Notes: generated by a model from the letters alone, not told the origin. A DNA stretch of 36,982 nt from Hallerella sp963629575 (GCA_963629575.1 CAVGIM010000027.1:1-36982), one strand, 5' to 3'. Positions 24,900-33,635 are shown, numbered from the stretch's first letter. Numbers and translations: made by a program.

Positions 24900-26444
24900 A
24901 TGAATAAAGTCCTATTTGCATCCCTTGCCATGGCGACAGCGCTGCTTGCGCAAGCCGCTCCGAATCCGACAAGCGCAGCCGACACGGCGAAAGTACAGAC
25001 ATCGGAAACCCCGGCAATCGCCGACTCCGCGGCGAAAGCGTCCCCGGTAGATTCCACAGTGACGCCCCCCGCACAAAACGAAACGAAACCGGTCGCGGCC
25101 GATACGGCAAAGGCAGAACCGGTCGCCGAAACGGCGATAGCGAACGATTCGGCGAAAGTCGCCACAGCCGACACGGCAAAGGCTTCCACGGATACGGCAA
25201 GCGTCGCTGCCGCAGAAGAAAAAACTCCGGTTGCTGACACCGCCAGTGCCGTGAAAGCGGCAGCAACCGCACAGGGCGCGGATTCGCTCAAGGCGGAAGC
25301 CGCCGACACGGCGAAAGTCGCTACGGCCGACACGACAAAGAAAGCGGTCGCCCCGAAGGCACCCGCAGAAGACTACTCCATGGCGGCAGCCGGGACCGAA
25401 GAAAAGAAGAAAGTGAAGAAGGAGCCGCTATTCAAGGCCGGCGAATTCGTCTTCGATATCAACGCGAGCTTCGAAATCCAGGCGGGCAAGGTTCTGTGGA
25501 CAAGCGAAGACGACAAGAACAGCGACAACTTCGAAGAGTGGTGGGGACGCGCGAACCTCGGACTCGAAACCCATTCGAACGACTTCAACGGCCGCATCCT
25601 CGTCTGGATGTATCCGGGCGACCTGATGGATAACCAGTACCATGCGCGCCACACGGCAAACGGAAAAACGCTGGACTCCTATGAATACAGGGATCTCTTC
25701 GAAATTCACGAGGCCTGGGCGGAACAGCATACGAAATACCTGGCGTTCAAGCTTGGCCGCTGGGAATTCACCCAGAAGAACGGAGACTATTTCGGAAACT
25801 ACGTCGATGGCTATTACAACGGATTCAAGTCCGGCACAAACAGCGAAAACGCTCTGCAATTCACGCTCACGCCGGCCGAGACCATGACGATGGACATTGC
25901 CCTTGTCAGCACGACGCCGAACCTCAACACGGGCGATCTCCGTCTGATGTTCCGCTTCCACGACCTTTCCGGCATTGAATTCCTGAATCTCGACCTCGGA
26001 TACCGCACGAACGTATTCGACCTGATTCACGACGACGATACGGACATTCGCCATACGATCGCACTCCAGGGCAAGACGCCGATTGTAAACGATCTCGCCT
26101 ACTTCTTCCTCGAAGGCGCCCTCATGGGAATCGATGCCGAAGAGACCTATCGCGACGCAAACGGCAAAAAGCACACCCGTTCGATCGACATGGTCACTCC
26201 GATTACCGGCGGTCTTCTCTTTACGCCGCGCGACTATCGCATCATCCTCGAAGCGGAATATATCCATAACCGTCAAGACACGGAATACGCGGACAAGGAC
26301 AAGAAGCACATCAAGGACGTCCTCGCGGCCTTCTACATCGAGAAGCCTCTTTCCAAGCGCTTCACGCTTTCGTTCGGCGCACACAGCTACGGAACGTCCC
26401 GCGATTTCGAATTCAACGGAAATCTAATCGGAAAGATCAACTAG
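24900..26444 (+). CDS. Putative outer-membrane barrel protein with Ala/Asp/Thr-rich linker
   Basis: The 514-residue protein begins with a signal peptide (MNKVLFASLAMATALLAQA). Residues 20-165 are low complexity and dominated by variants of ADTAKV/ADTAKA, with prolines and alternating charge. From about residue 175 the sequence alternates hydrophobic and polar residues as in beta-barrels, including FVFDINASFEIQAG, RANLGLETHSN and LAFKLGRWEF, which suggests a porin-like outer-membrane protein. The linker could span periplasm or peptidoglycan. I do not know its substrate. It has its own promoter region and a strong terminator 148 bases downstream. Confidence 0.75.
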   Translation: MNKVLFASLAMATALLAQAAPNPTSAADTAKVQTSETPAIADSAAKASPVDSTVTPPAQNETKPVAADTAKAEPVAETAIANDSAKVATADTAKASTDTASVAAAEEKTPVADTASAVKAAATAQGADSLKAEAADTAKVATADTTKKAVAPKAPAEDYSMAAAGTEEKKKVKKEPLFKAGEFVFDINASFEIQAGKVLWTSEDDKNSDNFEEWWGRANLGLETHSNDFNGRILVWMYPGDLMDNQYHARHTANGKTLDSYEYRDLFEIHEAWAEQHTKYLAFKLGRWEFTQKNGDYFGNYVDGYYNGFKSGTNSENALQFTLTPAETMTMDIALVSTTPNLNTGDLRLMFRFHDLSGIEFLNLDLGYRTNVFDLIHDDDTDIRHTIALQGKTPIVNDLAYFFLEGALMGIDAEETYRDANGKKHTRSIDMVTPITGGLLFTPRDYRIILEAEYIHNRQDTEYADKDKKHIKDVLAAFYIEKPLSKRFTLSFGAHSYGTSRDFEFNGNLIGKIN

Positions 26445-26460
26445 GCAAAATACAGAAGGG

Positions 26461-26574
26461 CATCTCTAAAAATCGCCTCGGCAAGGAAAATTCGAGCGAG
26501 ACCCGCGATGGCAAAAGCGATAAACCAGCGCGAAGCGTCGCTACCAATTTTTGAAAATCGAATTTTTAGAGATG
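26461..26574 (+). mobile_element. MITE-like 114-bp segment with 13-bp terminal inverted repeats
   Basis: CATCTCTAAAAAT (26461-26473) and ATTTTTAGAGATG (26562-26574) are exact inverted repeats bounding non-coding sequence. Similar CAGAAGG and CAGAAAGG words flank the two ends, which might be a degraded target duplication. No second copy is visible in the window, and the same repeats could be the stem of a transcribed 3' RNA. Confidence 0.4.
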
Positions 26575-26591
26575 ACCAGAAAGGTTCTTGT

Positions 26592-26617
26592 ACGCCCCCT
26601 CCGGGGGCGTTTTTTTT
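26592..26617 (+). terminator. Strong rho-independent terminator after the porin-like gene
   Basis: ACGCCCCC and GGGGGCGT form a perfect eight-base stem around TCC, followed by a run of eight T ending at 26617. It would end transcripts from the porin-like gene and any RNA made from 26461 onward. Confidence 0.92.
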
Positions 26618-26635
26618 ACAGGTGCGCTTGATTTT

Positions 26636-26700
26636 TTATTTGCCCAGAAGGCACGCCAGCTTTTCTAGATCCGCAGCGGAAATTTTCCAAGCCCTTCCGC
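26636..26700 (-). pseudogene. Possible 3' remnant of a lost minus-strand gene
   Basis: One minus-strand frame reads GRAWKISAADLEKLACLLGK and then TAA. It looks protein-like, but upstream it runs directly into dispersed repeat sequence with no start. It could be chance. Confidence 0.25.
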
Positions 26701-26704
26701 GAGG

Positions 26705-26763
26705 TCAGAGCTTAGAACTGAGTGCTTAGTTGAGAGTGGAATGTGGAGAGTGGAGAGTGGAGT
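26705..26763 (+). repeat. Half-copy of the 111-bp repeat plus GAGAGTGGA tandem tract
   Basis: TCAGAGCTTAGAACT (26705) repeats the left arm of the 111-bp element. It is followed from 26732 by short imperfect tandem units of the GAGAGTGGA type. Confidence 0.55.
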
Positions 26764-26818
26764 GTTCGCGAAGCGATCTGTAAAGCCTTGTAGGGTAAAC
26801 GGTCATCCTGGAGCGCGG

Positions 26819-26929
26819 TCAGAGCCTAGAGCTTGGAGCTTAGATCCGAGTTTCGCAGACGTTTTGGTTCAAATGTAAAGCGGATCGCTCTGCGTCTCTA
26901 AGCTCTACGTTCTCTCAACTAAGCTCGGA
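26819..26929 (+). repeat. 111-bp hairpin-forming dispersed repeat, copy 2
   Basis: The element has the same length and orientation as 19145-19255 and aligns without gaps. Termini are TCAGAGCCTAG and CTAAGCTCGGA. It keeps GGAGCTTAGATC, GAGTTTCGCA, GGTTCAAA and GTAAAGCG. Some differences fall on paired positions of the predicted arms. It ends 12 bases from the priA stop. Confidence 0.8.
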
Positions 26930-26940
26930 ACAAGCTCGGC

Positions 26941-29028
26941 TCACATCGGATCGATGTTTACGCGAATGTCGAGTTCCGATGGCAAATCCGAAAGGGCGCG
27001 GCGAATGTCGGACGAAAGATTCGCCTTGACAAGGATGTGTTTCCAATACATATCGCGCAACGGCGAAATATAGGCGTCAACAGGGCCGAGAATTTCGATC
27101 CTTGCGTTTTTTGACAGCTCGTCGGCAAATGCGCGCGATAGCTTTTCCAGAAATTCAGGATTTTTGTGTCCCATTTCAATCGTCGCAATTTTCGCATAAG
27201 GCGGATAATGCGCTTCGAACCGAGCGGCCAGCTCTTCTCTTGCAAAGCCCGAATAGTCGTGCGCAACGGCAAACCGAATAATCGGATCGTCGGGATTGTT
27301 CGTCTGCAAAATGACCTGCCCACCGACCCGCGAACGCCCGGCGCGACCCGAAGTCTGGCTCAAAAGTTCAAAGAGCTTTTCACCGGAACGGAAGTCCGGC
27401 ACGCCGGCGCCGGAATCTGCGCCCACGACGCCCACCAGCTGGACGCCAGGAAAATCGTGGCCCTTCGCCACGATTTGCGTGCCGAGAAGAACCGAATACT
27501 TGCGTTCGCGAAAATCGGAAAGGATCCTCTCCGCAGCGCCCACGTTTGCCGTCGTATCCCTGTCCATGCGGACGACTTTCGCCATCGGAACCCATTCCGC
27601 GACTTCCTCTTCCAATTTTTCGATTGCGCCTCCGGCAAATTCAAATTCCGAAGAACCGCAAGAAGGGCATTTCACGCCAAGCGCAAGGAGCTTTCCGCAA
27701 TAATGGCACAGCAGACCGCCGTATTGCTTGTGAAAGACTAGCGGCACCTTGCATTCCGGACAGGAGAGCGGTTCACCGCATTCCGCGCAGAGCCTCGCCT
27801 TGGAATATCCGCGCCGGTTCATCAGGATAATCGCCTGGTCGCCGCGTTCCACGGTTTCCGAAAGGGCCTCCCGCAATTCGCTCGAAAGGAGAAGCGAAGA
27901 ATCCTGCAGGCGAACCTTCTTTTTCATATCGACGATTCGGACTTTCGGCAATTCCATCGCCGTTGCCCGCTTCCGGAGAGCGAGATATTCCAGGTTTCCG
28001 TTTTTCGCCGCAAGAAAAGTTTCGAGCGAAGGGGTCGCGCTTCCCAGAACGACAAGCGCCCCAAACTTGTACGCTTCGTGCAAGGCGATATTTCGCGCAT
28101 GGTATCGCGGAGCGGAATCCTCCTGCTTGTAAGAGGCATCGTGTTCCTCGTCGAGAATTACCAGGTCATAGTCAAACGGCGAGAGAATCGCGCTGCGCGT
28201 ACCGACGACTATTTTCGCCCTCTCCGAAAGAATGGAAACCCAGGAAGCCCGTTTTTTCGGAGCGGAAAGCGCGGAATGGATGACAGGAACGTCAAATTCC
28301 AAAAATTCCGAAAAGCGAGTTGCCGTCTGTGGCGCAAGACCGATTTCCGGCACAAGGACCAGAACCTTTTTCCCGGCATCAAGAGCACATTTCGCAAGCT
28401 CCATGTAAATCCGGGTCTTTCCGCTTCCCGTCACCCCATGGAGAAGCGCCCCGCGAAATCCCGAACCCTCCAAAAGTTCCCGCAAGCGCGCAAGCGCTAC
28501 CCTTTGCTCTTCCGTCAGAGGCGGAAATTCGCTCGACATTTTCTGTCGCGAAAATTCAGACGGAGCCTCCGACGCGGAAACAAGCGAAGCATCCAGATAC
28601 GCTCCGAAATCCCGGGGAAGAAATACGTTCAGAGATTGCATCGGGGTCGCCATGTAATAGGTGGAGACCCATTCGAGCTTTTCCATGAAGCGTTCTCCGA
28701 AAACATATCCCGAAGCGTGGGAAACGGCAGGCTTCGCCTTCGAAAAGCCGGGTCGTTCCGAAAACAGGCGGGATACGACTCCGAGAATAGGCTTTCTCTT
28801 CGCAAGCTGCACCCACACGACGCTCCCCCGCAAGATTCTCGCCCCCGCCAAAACCCCGTAGGTAAACGCCATCGGAGACTGCGGAACAAGAACTTCACAA
28901 AAAGCGGAAAAGGCGTTCACGTCTCTCGCGACGGAAATATCGTCCGGCGGCAATGTTTTCGGGACTCTCTTCACCATGTGCCAAAGATAGCTCTTTTGCG
29001 TTTTTCGGACCTTTTTGAAGGAGAACAT
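26941..29028 (-). CDS. priA: PriA, primosomal replication-restart helicase
   Basis: The 695-residue protein has an N-terminal 3'-DNA-binding region, Walker A GVTGSGKT, Walker B ILDEEHD with the SYKQ-x5-RYHARN signature, paired zinc-binding cysteines (CAEC, CPEC, CHYC, CPSC), and the late GTQIVAKGHDFP and SGRAGR motifs. It reloads DnaB at collapsed forks. Start ATG 29028 has a weak GGAT site; Met at 28977 is an alternative giving 678 residues. Its 3' end lies close to repeat sequence, and it diverges from the DUF349 gene across 77 bases. Confidence 0.95.
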   Translation of the reverse strand: MFSFKKVRKTQKSYLWHMVKRVPKTLPPDDISVARDVNAFSAFCEVLVPQSPMAFTYGVLAGARILRGSVVWVQLAKRKPILGVVSRLFSERPGFSKAKPAVSHASGYVFGERFMEKLEWVSTYYMATPMQSLNVFLPRDFGAYLDASLVSASEAPSEFSRQKMSSEFPPLTEEQRVALARLRELLEGSGFRGALLHGVTGSGKTRIYMELAKCALDAGKKVLVLVPEIGLAPQTATRFSEFLEFDVPVIHSALSAPKKRASWVSILSERAKIVVGTRSAILSPFDYDLVILDEEHDASYKQEDSAPRYHARNIALHEAYKFGALVVLGSATPSLETFLAAKNGNLEYLALRKRATAMELPKVRIVDMKKKVRLQDSSLLLSSELREALSETVERGDQAIILMNRRGYSKARLCAECGEPLSCPECKVPLVFHKQYGGLLCHYCGKLLALGVKCPSCGSSEFEFAGGAIEKLEEEVAEWVPMAKVVRMDRDTTANVGAAERILSDFRERKYSVLLGTQIVAKGHDFPGVQLVGVVGADSGAGVPDFRSGEKLFELLSQTSGRAGRSRVGGQVILQTNNPDDPIIRFAVAHDYSGFAREELAARFEAHYPPYAKIATIEMGHKNPEFLEKLSRAFADELSKNARIEILGPVDAYISPLRDMYWKHILVKANLSSDIRRALSDLPSELDIRVNIDPM

Positions 29029-29051
29029 CGATTTATCCAGGGAATTTTATT

Positions 29052-29086
29052 TAGATTGAATCTAGTCCGTGTACCATCTGGCACAC
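29052..29086. promoter_or_regulatory. Two palindromes in the priA / DUF349 divergent region
   Basis: TAGATT-G-AATCTA (29052-29064) is perfect. GTGTACCA-TC-TGGCACAC (29069-29086) is palindromic apart from one pair. They lie between divergent starts and could be operators for either gene. Confidence 0.45.
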
Positions 29087-29105
29087 TTGTTTTGGAGAAC
29101 ACTCT

Positions 29106-31979
29106 ATGGGATTTTTTAATTTATTTAGACCCGATTGGCAGAATTCCAACCCCGAAACCCGGGCCGCCGCCGTCGCAAGACTAGACGCTTCGAACCAGAG
29201 CGCCCTCTCAAGCGTCGCGACGAGCGATACCGAGCCGAAAATCCGGAACATCGCCATCCGCAAGATTACCGACGCGGACACTCTCCAAAAGATTCTCGCC
29301 TCCGAAACGGAACTTTCCAACAGGCACGACGCGGAAACCCGTCTGCAGGAAGTTCTCGCCGACCACCTCAAGAACTTTCGCGAAATTCCCGGGAAGAAGG
29401 AGCACGACGCCATATCGATAGTCGCGGGCACGCGTCTAGCCGACGACCTGCTAAAGTCCATGCCGAATTCCGAACTGAGACTTTCGCTCGTCCGTTCGAC
29501 GACAAGGCAGAGTTCTCTAGAACTAGTCGCGCTCAAGGATGCGAAAGCGGAAATCGCCATGGCCGCCGTCGAACGGATCGACCGCGACAACATGCTGCAA
29601 AACATCGCCCAGAATTCGCGCCATACGAGCGTTCGTCAAAAAGCCGCCGAAAAGCGCAAGGAACTGCAAAAGCCATCCATACAGGAAAAAGAGAAAAACG
29701 AAATGCTTCTCCTTTTCCACAAGCGGGATGCCATCATCCAGCAAGCGCAACGCCTTTCGGACGCAAAAGACTTCATGACGAACAAGGCGGAATTCGACAA
29801 GATTCTCCAGATGGCCGCCGAACTCGGAATGGGACCGGCACAGGCGGATCTCGACCGGGTCATCGCGAGCTACGAAAATCGCCGCGCAGAAGAACAGGCG
29901 CGCATCGACAGGGAAAATGCCGAAAGCAACGCGAAGGCGAACAGGCAAAGGGAACTCGAAGGCATCCTCGCCCAGATAGACAGGCTGCTCGAAACGGGCG
30001 CGTCCGAAAACAGGGAAGCCATCGAACAGCTGATAGCCAAGTTCGAAGCGGCAAACGACAATCCGGACTCGGCCATCGCGGGACTCTTCAAGATGTCCGT
30101 CGAACGCTTCAACCGCCTAGTTCAAAACGAAACCAGTTCGCCGGATTCCTCCGAAAGCAAGGCTTCCCGTGCCGAAATTCTCGCCCAGCTTTCTCTCCTC
30201 GCCGAATCCGACGACTATTCCAGGACGACAGAACACAAGGTCAAGGCGCTTGTGCGCAAGTGGGAATCGATGCCTCTCGTGGAAGGAGACGACCCGGAGC
30301 TCCAGGCATACAACACGCTCAGGAGCAAGATTTCCGAAAGGCTCGCCGAAAAGCGCGAAGCCGAAGAGAAGCTTTTCAACGCCAATGCGGAAAAGCTCCG
30401 CGCGATTATCGAAAGCGTAAAGAAAATCGACGAGAACGGGGACTTCAGGGAAATTTCGCAAAAGCTCCGCGAAGCCTACAAGTCATGGAAGGATATCGTC
30501 GGAGAAGACAAGTTCCGCTACAAGGAAATCTGGAAAGAATACCAGGAAGCGACAGAACGCTTCAAGGAAATGCAGGAATGGGAATCCTGGCACAACGAAC
30601 ACGACAGGGAAGCCATTCTTGAAGAAATGTCCGCACTCGCCAAAGGCGAAGCGAGCCGCGAGACGCTGCCGAAACTCCGCAACCTGACAAACCAGTGGAA
30701 AGCGATCGGGCCGGTTTCCGCGATGCGCTTTAACGAATACCGCGACAGGTTCCGCGCGCTCTTCGAAGAAATCACCGCCAAGTGCGAACCATTCGTCAAG
30801 GAACAGGAAGAAGAACGCAGACAAAACCTCGCCGAAAAGGAAAACATCTGCAAGCAGGTGGAAGAACTTTCCAGCGAAAGCGAAACCAATTGGCGCGACA
30901 AATACAAAACCATGCAGGAACTCCAGGAAAAATGGAAGACCATCGGCATGGTCCCGAAAGAAAACGTCCAGCAGATTTGGGACCGTTTCCGCAACGCGGA
31001 GACAGCCTTCTACAGCAAGCACAGGGAATTCGTCAAGCAGGAAGACATCCTTCGCGAAGCGAACTACCAAAAGAAAATTGCGCTCTGCGAAAAGGCGGAA
31101 TCGCTTTCCGAATCCGCCGATTGGAACGCGACATCGGGCGAATTCCGCAAACTGCAGGAACAGTGGAAAGAATCCGGACCTGTCCCCCGTTCAAAGTCCG
31201 AAGAAATCTGGAACCGTTTCCGCAGCGCCTGCGACGCGTTTTTCACCCGCAAGCGCGCCCACTTCGAAGAAATGGACCAGACCAAGACGCAAAACCTCCA
31301 AGCGAAAGAAGCCCTGTGCCAAAAGCTCGAATCGATGGATTTCGATCCGCAAGATCCGGAATCCCTGAAAGCCGTAAAGGCCATTGTCGAAGAATGGAAA
31401 GGCATCGGGATGGTTCCGAAAGAAAAAGTCGATGAGATTTGGAATCGATACAGCACCATTCTCGACAGGTTTGCCGAAAAGCGCGCAGCGGTCGATCCCG
31501 GATTCCAGAAAATAGCGAACGACGCAAAGGCGAAAAAGCTTTCCATGATTTCGACGGTCGCCGCACTCGTCGAAACCGCCGGTTCGAACGAAAGTGCGGA
31601 CACGGTCAAGAAGCTGCAATCCGACTGGAGAGAACTTCCGCGGACAGGCATCGAAGAACAGGAACTGTACAAAAAATTCCGAAACGCCTGTGACGACTTC
31701 TTCAACCGTCGCCGCGACCAGCTCGACATCCAGGAACAGGCTCGCGAAAACAACCTGCAGAACAAGCTCCGCCTTTGCGAAGAAGCGGAACGCCTGCTCG
31801 AAAGCCTCACCGAGGACACCCGCCGCGAAGCGATGAACGTCGTCAAGCAGCTCCGCCGCCACTGGAAGGAAATCGGCGCGGTTCCGCGCAAGGAATCCGA
31901 CAAGATCTGGAAACGGTTCAACTCGGCTTGCGACGCGATTTTCGAAAGCAAGCCCGAAGCCAGACAACCCGAAGCGTAA
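29106..31979 (+). CDS. DUF349 repeat protein, long and highly charged
   Basis: The 957-residue protein has no signal peptide. The first 200 residues look like alpha-helical repeats (TSDTEPKIRNIAIRKI). From about residue 340 there are repeated DUF349-type units with the core [QKE]WK-x-IG-x-V and a following W-x-RF/RFR motif. About six are clear (QWKAIGPVS, KWKTIGMVP, QWKESGPVP, EWKGIGMVP, DWRELPRTG, HWKEIGAVP) and two weaker. Coiled coil is likely throughout. The family's function is unknown to me. GGAG lies eight bases before the ATG. sua5 follows after two bases. Confidence 0.88.
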   Translation: MGFFNLFRPDWQNSNPETRAAAVARLDASNQSALSSVATSDTEPKIRNIAIRKITDADTLQKILASETELSNRHDAETRLQEVLADHLKNFREIPGKKEHDAISIVAGTRLADDLLKSMPNSELRLSLVRSTTRQSSLELVALKDAKAEIAMAAVERIDRDNMLQNIAQNSRHTSVRQKAAEKRKELQKPSIQEKEKNEMLLLFHKRDAIIQQAQRLSDAKDFMTNKAEFDKILQMAAELGMGPAQADLDRVIASYENRRAEEQARIDRENAESNAKANRQRELEGILAQIDRLLETGASENREAIEQLIAKFEAANDNPDSAIAGLFKMSVERFNRLVQNETSSPDSSESKASRAEILAQLSLLAESDDYSRTTEHKVKALVRKWESMPLVEGDDPELQAYNTLRSKISERLAEKREAEEKLFNANAEKLRAIIESVKKIDENGDFREISQKLREAYKSWKDIVGEDKFRYKEIWKEYQEATERFKEMQEWESWHNEHDREAILEEMSALAKGEASRETLPKLRNLTNQWKAIGPVSAMRFNEYRDRFRALFEEITAKCEPFVKEQEEERRQNLAEKENICKQVEELSSESETNWRDKYKTMQELQEKWKTIGMVPKENVQQIWDRFRNAETAFYSKHREFVKQEDILREANYQKKIALCEKAESLSESADWNATSGEFRKLQEQWKESGPVPRSKSEEIWNRFRSACDAFFTRKRAHFEEMDQTKTQNLQAKEALCQKLESMDFDPQDPESLKAVKAIVEEWKGIGMVPKEKVDEIWNRYSTILDRFAEKRAAVDPGFQKIANDAKAKKLSMISTVAALVETAGSNESADTVKKLQSDWRELPRTGIEEQELYKKFRNACDDFFNRRRDQLDIQEQARENNLQNKLRLCEEAERLLESLTEDTRREAMNVVKQLRRHWKEIGAVPRKESDKIWKRFNSACDAIFESKPEARQPEA

Positions 31980-31981
31980 AA

Positions 31982-32953
31982 ATGTATCCTCCATGGACCT
32001 CCCCCGAAGACGCCGCCAGGATTCTCCAGGACGGCGGCATTGTCGCCATTCCCACCGAGACGGTTTACGGCCTAGCCGGAAACGCCTTTGACACGAAAGC
32101 CCTCGCCAAGATTTTCGACGCGAAGAAACGCCCGCATTTCGATCCGCTGATTGTCCATATTTCGGCATTCGACGAACTGCGAGACGTCGCCGCCGAAATT
32201 CCCGAAAAGGCGCTTGCGCTAGCGAAAGCCTATTGGCCCGGCCCGATGACGCTTGTCCTCCCCAAGACGGAAAGAATCCCGGACCTTGCGACAAGCGGCC
32301 TTCCGACCGTCGCCGTACGCTTTCCCAGCCATCCCATCGCTCAAGAAATCATCCGACTTTCCGGAGTCCCGCTAGCGGCTCCCAGCGCGAACCTTTTCCA
32401 GCATGTCAGCCCGACAACCGCGGAACACGTGCGGGATCAGCTCGGAGACGCTATCGACGGCATTGTCGATGGAGGCTCGTGCGACGTCGGCGTAGAAAGC
32501 ACGATCGTCGCTTTTCCTAACGGGAAACCCGTCATTCTCAGACCCGGCGGAATCACGCCCGAAATGATCCGTTCCGTCGCCGGAAGCGTCGAAATTCACG
32601 AGTCGAAATCCAATCCCAAAGGTCCGATGCCCGCTCCGGGAATGATAGACAGGCATTATCGTCCGCAAGTCCCGCTGTTTTACGGGCATCTTCCCGCAGG
32701 CGCAAAGATTCCAGGCGAAACGGTGCGCATCGCGTTTGGCAAGCAGGAATCCGTCATTCCGCCGACAGTCAATCTTTCGGAATCCGGAGACTTGAAGGAA
32801 GCGACGTCAAATCTCTACGCGATGATGCGCCAAATGGACAACCCGAAAAACAAGCTGATTCTGGTCGATCCGATTCCGAACGAAGGCGTGGGCATCGCCT
32901 GCAACGATCGCCTCAAAAGGGCGGGAGTTCGCCAGTTGCCCGAATCTTTCTAG
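31982..32953 (+). CDS. sua5: Sua5/TsaC-type threonylcarbamoyl-AMP synthase
   Basis: The 323-residue enzyme makes threonylcarbamoyl-AMP for tRNA t6A37. The YrdC domain opens with GGIVAIPTETVYGLAGNAFD and contains the KKRPHFDPLIVH and APSANLFQHVSPTTAEHV motifs; the C-terminal Sua5 domain ends VGIACNDRLKRAG. Full length is typical of Sua5 rather than the short TsaC. ATG 31982 is two bases after the DUF349 stop, with no separate ribosome site, so translation is probably coupled. Longer in-frame starts upstream lie inside the DUF349 gene. Its last 41 bases overlap the opposing VanX-type gene. Confidence 0.94.
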   Translation: MYPPWTSPEDAARILQDGGIVAIPTETVYGLAGNAFDTKALAKIFDAKKRPHFDPLIVHISAFDELRDVAAEIPEKALALAKAYWPGPMTLVLPKTERIPDLATSGLPTVAVRFPSHPIAQEIIRLSGVPLAAPSANLFQHVSPTTAEHVRDQLGDAIDGIVDGGSCDVGVESTIVAFPNGKPVILRPGGITPEMIRSVAGSVEIHESKSNPKGPMPAPGMIDRHYRPQVPLFYGHLPAGAKIPGETVRIAFGKQESVIPPTVNLSESGDLKEATSNLYAMMRQMDNPKNKLILVDPIPNEGVGIACNDRLKRAGVRQLPESF

Positions 32954-33635
32954 ACGCGATTGCGTTAAAGTGCCACCACTCCGAATCGAGCGGCAAAAAT
33001 CCCGCGCCGCGCATTACCCGGCGGAGAAGTTCGCGGTTTTCGACTTGCCACGCAGAGAGCGTCCCTTTTTCTAGCGCCTCGGTCTCGCCTTTTTTCCCAG
33101 CGCGACTTTCAAAGGAATCAAAGTCCGTGCCCATGTCAAGAAGGGTTCCGGAAGAATCCGCAAGGGTCAAGTCCAGCGCAAACCCGAAATTGTGCACGCT
33201 GCCGCGCTGCGGATTCGAAACATAGTCGGCAAAAGGCGTTCCGACGACCGTTTCGCGGAGCTTCGCCTGCGCATAGACAGGTCGCGAAGCGTCAAAAACG
33301 ACAAACCGGAAACCGGGTCTTTCCGCTTGCAACAGGCGAATGGCCTTGCGAAACTTCCTTGCGGCCGCCCGCTTCAGGTAGGCGCGCTTCGCTCCGCAAT
33401 ACAGATCGTGCCCCGTGACATTTTCGAAAGTCGCATAGCGCAAGTCCAGAGAGACGAACGGAAAACCCGTTATTTCGACATAGGAGGTATCATTGCGTAC
33501 AAAGTTTTCCCACTCGGCATACGCGCGGCAAAAGCGCAAGGGCCTTTCCGGACGCTTTGGCGAAAACGCGATTTCTTCGGAAGAGACGGCAACCCAGAAC
33601 GAGAGGCAGAGAAGCGTCAGGACGCTAAATCGCAA
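32913..33635 (-). CDS. VanX/DdpX-type D-Ala-D-Ala dipeptidase, exported
   Basis: The 240-residue protein has a signal peptide (MRFSVLTLLCLSFWVAVSS). It keeps the VanX zinc-peptidase motifs: substrate arginine in VFDASRPVY, zinc ligands in SVHNFGFALD, and the catalytic EWWHF. Family members cleave D-Ala-D-Ala; an exported enzyme more likely serves cell-wall turnover or nutrient use than vancomycin resistance. I chose TTG at 33635 because GAGG lies six bases upstream and it gives a clean signal peptide; the longer frame to 33758 lies inside the upstream gene. The start overlaps that gene's stop by 11 bases. Confidence 0.88.
   Translation of the reverse strand: MRFSVLTLLCLSFWVAVSSEEIAFSPKRPERPLRFCRAYAEWENFVRNDTSYVEITGFPFVSLDLRYATFENVTGHDLYCGAKRAYLKRAAARKFRKAIRLLQAERPGFRFVVFDASRPVYAQAKLRETVVGTPFADYVSNPQRGSVHNFGFALDLTLADSSGTLLDMGTDFDSFESRAGKKGETEALEKGTLSAWQVENRELLRRVMRGAGFLPLDSEWWHFNAIASRKIRATGELPPF

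Noticed and set aside
26508..26729. Small plus-strand frame spanning the MITE-like segment and terminator
   Set aside because: It reads through a strong terminator and has no ribosome site. Non-coding explanations fit better.
29135..30622. 495-residue plus-strand open frame inside the DUF349 gene
   Set aside because: Arg-rich out-of-frame translation of the DUF349 coding sequence.
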